Positions 40,793 through 42,188 of a stretch of 42,188 nucleotides of DNA are shown here, piece by piece. The position numbers were made by a program, and so were the translations under genes. Origin of the DNA: Gp7-AA10 sp035636095 (GTDB taxonomy: Bacteria > Acidobacteriota > Thermoanaerobaculia > Gp7-AA8); NCBI GenBank assembly GCA_035636095.1, contig DASPZU010000117.1, positions 1 to 42,188 of the forward strand. The letters are read 5' to 3'. The notes under the pieces were generated by a model that did no database searches, had not been told where the DNA came from, and was given only the letters and a program-made list of their open reading frames with translations. Every line of letters starts with the position of its first letter. Positions within the stretch are counted from its first letter, which is position 1.

Positions 40793-42001
40793 TTGGTGAC
40801 CGTACCAGAACTTGTCCCAGTCCCGGAAACGGTCGATGAGGACCGCGGTGATCTCGCCATCATGCTCACGGGTGGCGGGGCGCGGGCGGCCTATCAGGTC
40901 GGCCTGTTGCGAGGCATCGCCCGACACTTTCCGAATCTCCGATTCGAAATCATTACCGGCGTCTCGGCAGGCGCGATCAACGCCATGTTCCTGGCAGCGA
41001 AGTCGGGCACGCTGGCAGAAAAAGTCGACCAGTTGACCGACCTGTGGTGCGCACTCGAGTGCCATCACGTGTTCCGGGTCAACTACACGCAACTGATCCC
41101 GTTCCGCACTGCCTTGCACGGCGTCATTCCCGGACTGATCAGCCGCAAGCCACATGGCCTGTTCGACTCGGCACCTTTGGCCTCGCTTCTGCGAGACCTG
41201 TTCGATTGCCCGATTCATCGCGCTCCGATCACTGGCATTCGCGACAATCTGGCCGAGGGCTGTCTGAAAGCCGTCGCGCTCACCGGACTCGATTATGCGA
41301 CCGGTCAGAGCGTCCGCTGGGTTCAGGGACGCAATCTCGAAATCTTTGAGGGGACCCAACGGCGAAACGTCCCCTGCGAATTGACGGTCGAACACGTTCT
41401 GGCATCGTTGGCGCTTCCTTTCGTCTTCCCGGCCGTTTACATCGGCGATCGGTGGTACGGCGATGGCGGCATTCGATTGTCGGCGCCCCTCTCGCCGGCT
41501 GTGCACCTCGGCGCACGCCGCATTCTGGCGATGTCCACCGGCCATCAACGAACTCCCGAAGAAGCGAGTCAGCCCGTCAGGCGTGGATATCCACCCGCGG
41601 CGCAGCTCATCAGCCAGCTCGTCAACGCCGTCTTCCTCGATGTCATCGATGAGGACGTCATTCGCATGCAGCGGATGAATGAGATGATCGATCGCCTTCC
41701 TGCGGCCGAGCGTAACGGTTTCCGTCGCATCGAGCTACTGACGCTGCGGCCTTCAGTCGATCTCGGCAAACTCGCTGCCGACCAGCAGCGGCTCCTGCCG
41801 CGCAGCGTCAGGCTGTTCACCCGCGCGTTAGGCGCGGACGAAACGGAGTCGCCAGACTTTGTCTCCATGTTGATGTTCGAGCCGCACTATCTGCGCGAGC
41901 TGATCGAGACCGGCGAGCGCGATGTCGAATCGCGCCTTGACGATCTGCGAATCTTCCTTGACGAACAGGCCGGTCCTAGAGAAGTGTCCCTCGCAAGATA
42001 A
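40793..42001 (+). CDS. Patatin-like phospholipase
   Basis: 402 residues. A lipid acyl hydrolase with the Ser-Asp dyad: oxyanion GGGARAA (27-33), nucleophile Ser58 in GVSAG, and the catalytic Asp in WYGDGGIRLSAPL near residue 224. The C-terminal region (around DEDVIRMQRMNEMIDRLPAA) may be regulatory. The start is TTG 40793 or GTG 40796 with weak ribosome-site support. It probably acts on membrane phospholipids; no signal peptide was seen, so it is cytoplasmic or peripheral. Confidence 0.94.
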   Translation: MVTVPELVPVPETVDEDRGDLAIMLTGGGARAAYQVGLLRGIARHFPNLRFEIITGVSAGAINAMFLAAKSGTLAEKVDQLTDLWCALECHHVFRVNYTQLIPFRTALHGVIPGLISRKPHGLFDSAPLASLLRDLFDCPIHRAPITGIRDNLAEGCLKAVALTGLDYATGQSVRWVQGRNLEIFEGTQRRNVPCELTVEHVLASLALPFVFPAVYIGDRWYGDGGIRLSAPLSPAVHLGARRILAMSTGHQRTPEEASQPVRRGYPPAAQLISQLVNAVFLDVIDEDVIRMQRMNEMIDRLPAAERNGFRRIELLTLRPSVDLGKLAADQQRLLPRSVRLFTRALGADETESPDFVSMLMFEPHYLRELIETGERDVESRLDDLRIFLDEQAGPREVSLAR

Positions 42002-42002
42002 A

Positions 42003-42060
42003 CAGTGCCTTTGGAGTGCGGTGCCTTGGCACCGCTTTCATGGCCGCAGCGGCGGCAAGC
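42003..42060. repeat. TTTTGGAGTGC-family repeat downstream of patatin
   Basis: TTGGAGTGCGGTGCCTTGGC, with a GCGGTGCC-TT-GGCACCGC hairpin, closely resembles the element at 28590-28680 (which has TTGGAGTGCAGTGCCTTGGC on its minus strand). A GGCCGCAGCGGCGGC tract follows. It starts almost at the patatin stop. Confidence 0.7.
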
Positions 42061-42065
42061 CTGTT

Positions 42066-42115
42066 TAGACCGGAGACATGGTGAACACCTGGCCGGGGAC
42101 ACGGTGGACACCATT
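42066..42115. other. Possible insertion-sequence end at the window edge
   Basis: ACCGGAGACATGGTGAACAC continues into CTGGCCGGGGACACGGTGGA, with two related GG(T/G)GACAC-like words. The wording resembles ends I associate with IS481-type elements. No transposase is present in the remaining 73 bases and no repeat partner is visible, so this is a weak call from memory. Confidence 0.2.
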
Positions 42116-42188
42116 GAGTGACGATACACCTCTAACTGCGATGTGGATTGCGACGGTCGACTGTTGCGATCCGCTTGTGGCAGAAGTA

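Noticed and set aside
42141..42188. Open frame at the right edge (MWIATVDCCDPL...)
   Set aside because: Only 16 codons, no ribosome site and no recognisable domain.
1..42188. A biosynthetic or defence gene cluster
   Set aside because: No polyketide/peptide synthetase, restriction-modification, toxin-antitoxin or CRISPR-associated genes were recognised.

Overview
The window is GC-rich, densely packed bacterial chromosome with overlapping start and stop codons throughout. Paired DUF1501/DUF1549 genes, many Sec-exported proteins, an FtsEX locus followed by a fused formimidoyltransferase-cyclodeaminase, and abundant intergenic dyad repeats suggest an Acidobacteriota-like soil or sediment lineage. 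That is an inference from gene content only. No rRNA, tRNA or CRISPR array was recognised, and no intact transposase was found.

Layout: 1-3000 holds an ECF sigma factor with the start of a coupled downstream gene, divergent from an exported intradiol-dioxygenase-like protein, a YceI protein and an Ig-like surface protein. 2.9-10.2 kb (minus strand) is an information-processing block: an exported protein, a PilZ protein, then rimP-nusA-infB-ylxP. 10.2-13.2 kb has rluD, a small S23-like four-helix gene inside an inverted-repeat cassette, and a NupC nucleoside transporter. The transporter is divergent from purine nucleoside phosphorylase, a degenerate amidohydrolase and a LigD-type polymerase, and an ATP-dependent DNA ligase converges on the polymerase. 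17.6-19.8 kb (minus) encodes an MFS exporter, DUF190 and the CrcB/Fluc fluoride channel. 19.9-23.3 kb (plus) is ftsE-ftsX-FTCD, converging on hemL.

Region 24.6-25.8 kb has two adjacent broken genes (a Cache-domain remnant and a DUF3052 gene) behind a DUF4410 gene. 25.9-28.6 kb is an exopolysaccharide cluster (polyprenyl-phosphate sugar transferase, GT4 glycosyltransferase) plus a small zinc-ribbon protein. 28.7-32.0 kb is a DUF1549/DUF1553 and DUF1501 exported pair. 32.0-33.9 kb is a pirin-thioesterase-nth operon. Then come a lipoprotein, a PL8 polysaccharide lyase, a DinB-like protein, a small basic protein, an exported barrel-like protein, YceH, a glycerol-3-phosphate dehydrogenase-like protein, a MITE-like element and a patatin phospholipase.

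The most notable feature is the non-coding architecture. Several unrelated families of palindromic repeats fill the spacers between co-directional genes. One family (core GGTCTCGCGG) abuts four genes so that its first three bases are their TAG stop codon, and two inverted copies bracket the S23-like gene. All seven convergent gene pairs overlap at their 3' ends. The rimP operon has a visible promoter followed by an intrinsic-terminator hairpin ending 5 bases before the start codon, which looks like an attenuator. Two genes may use AUU or AUC starts.
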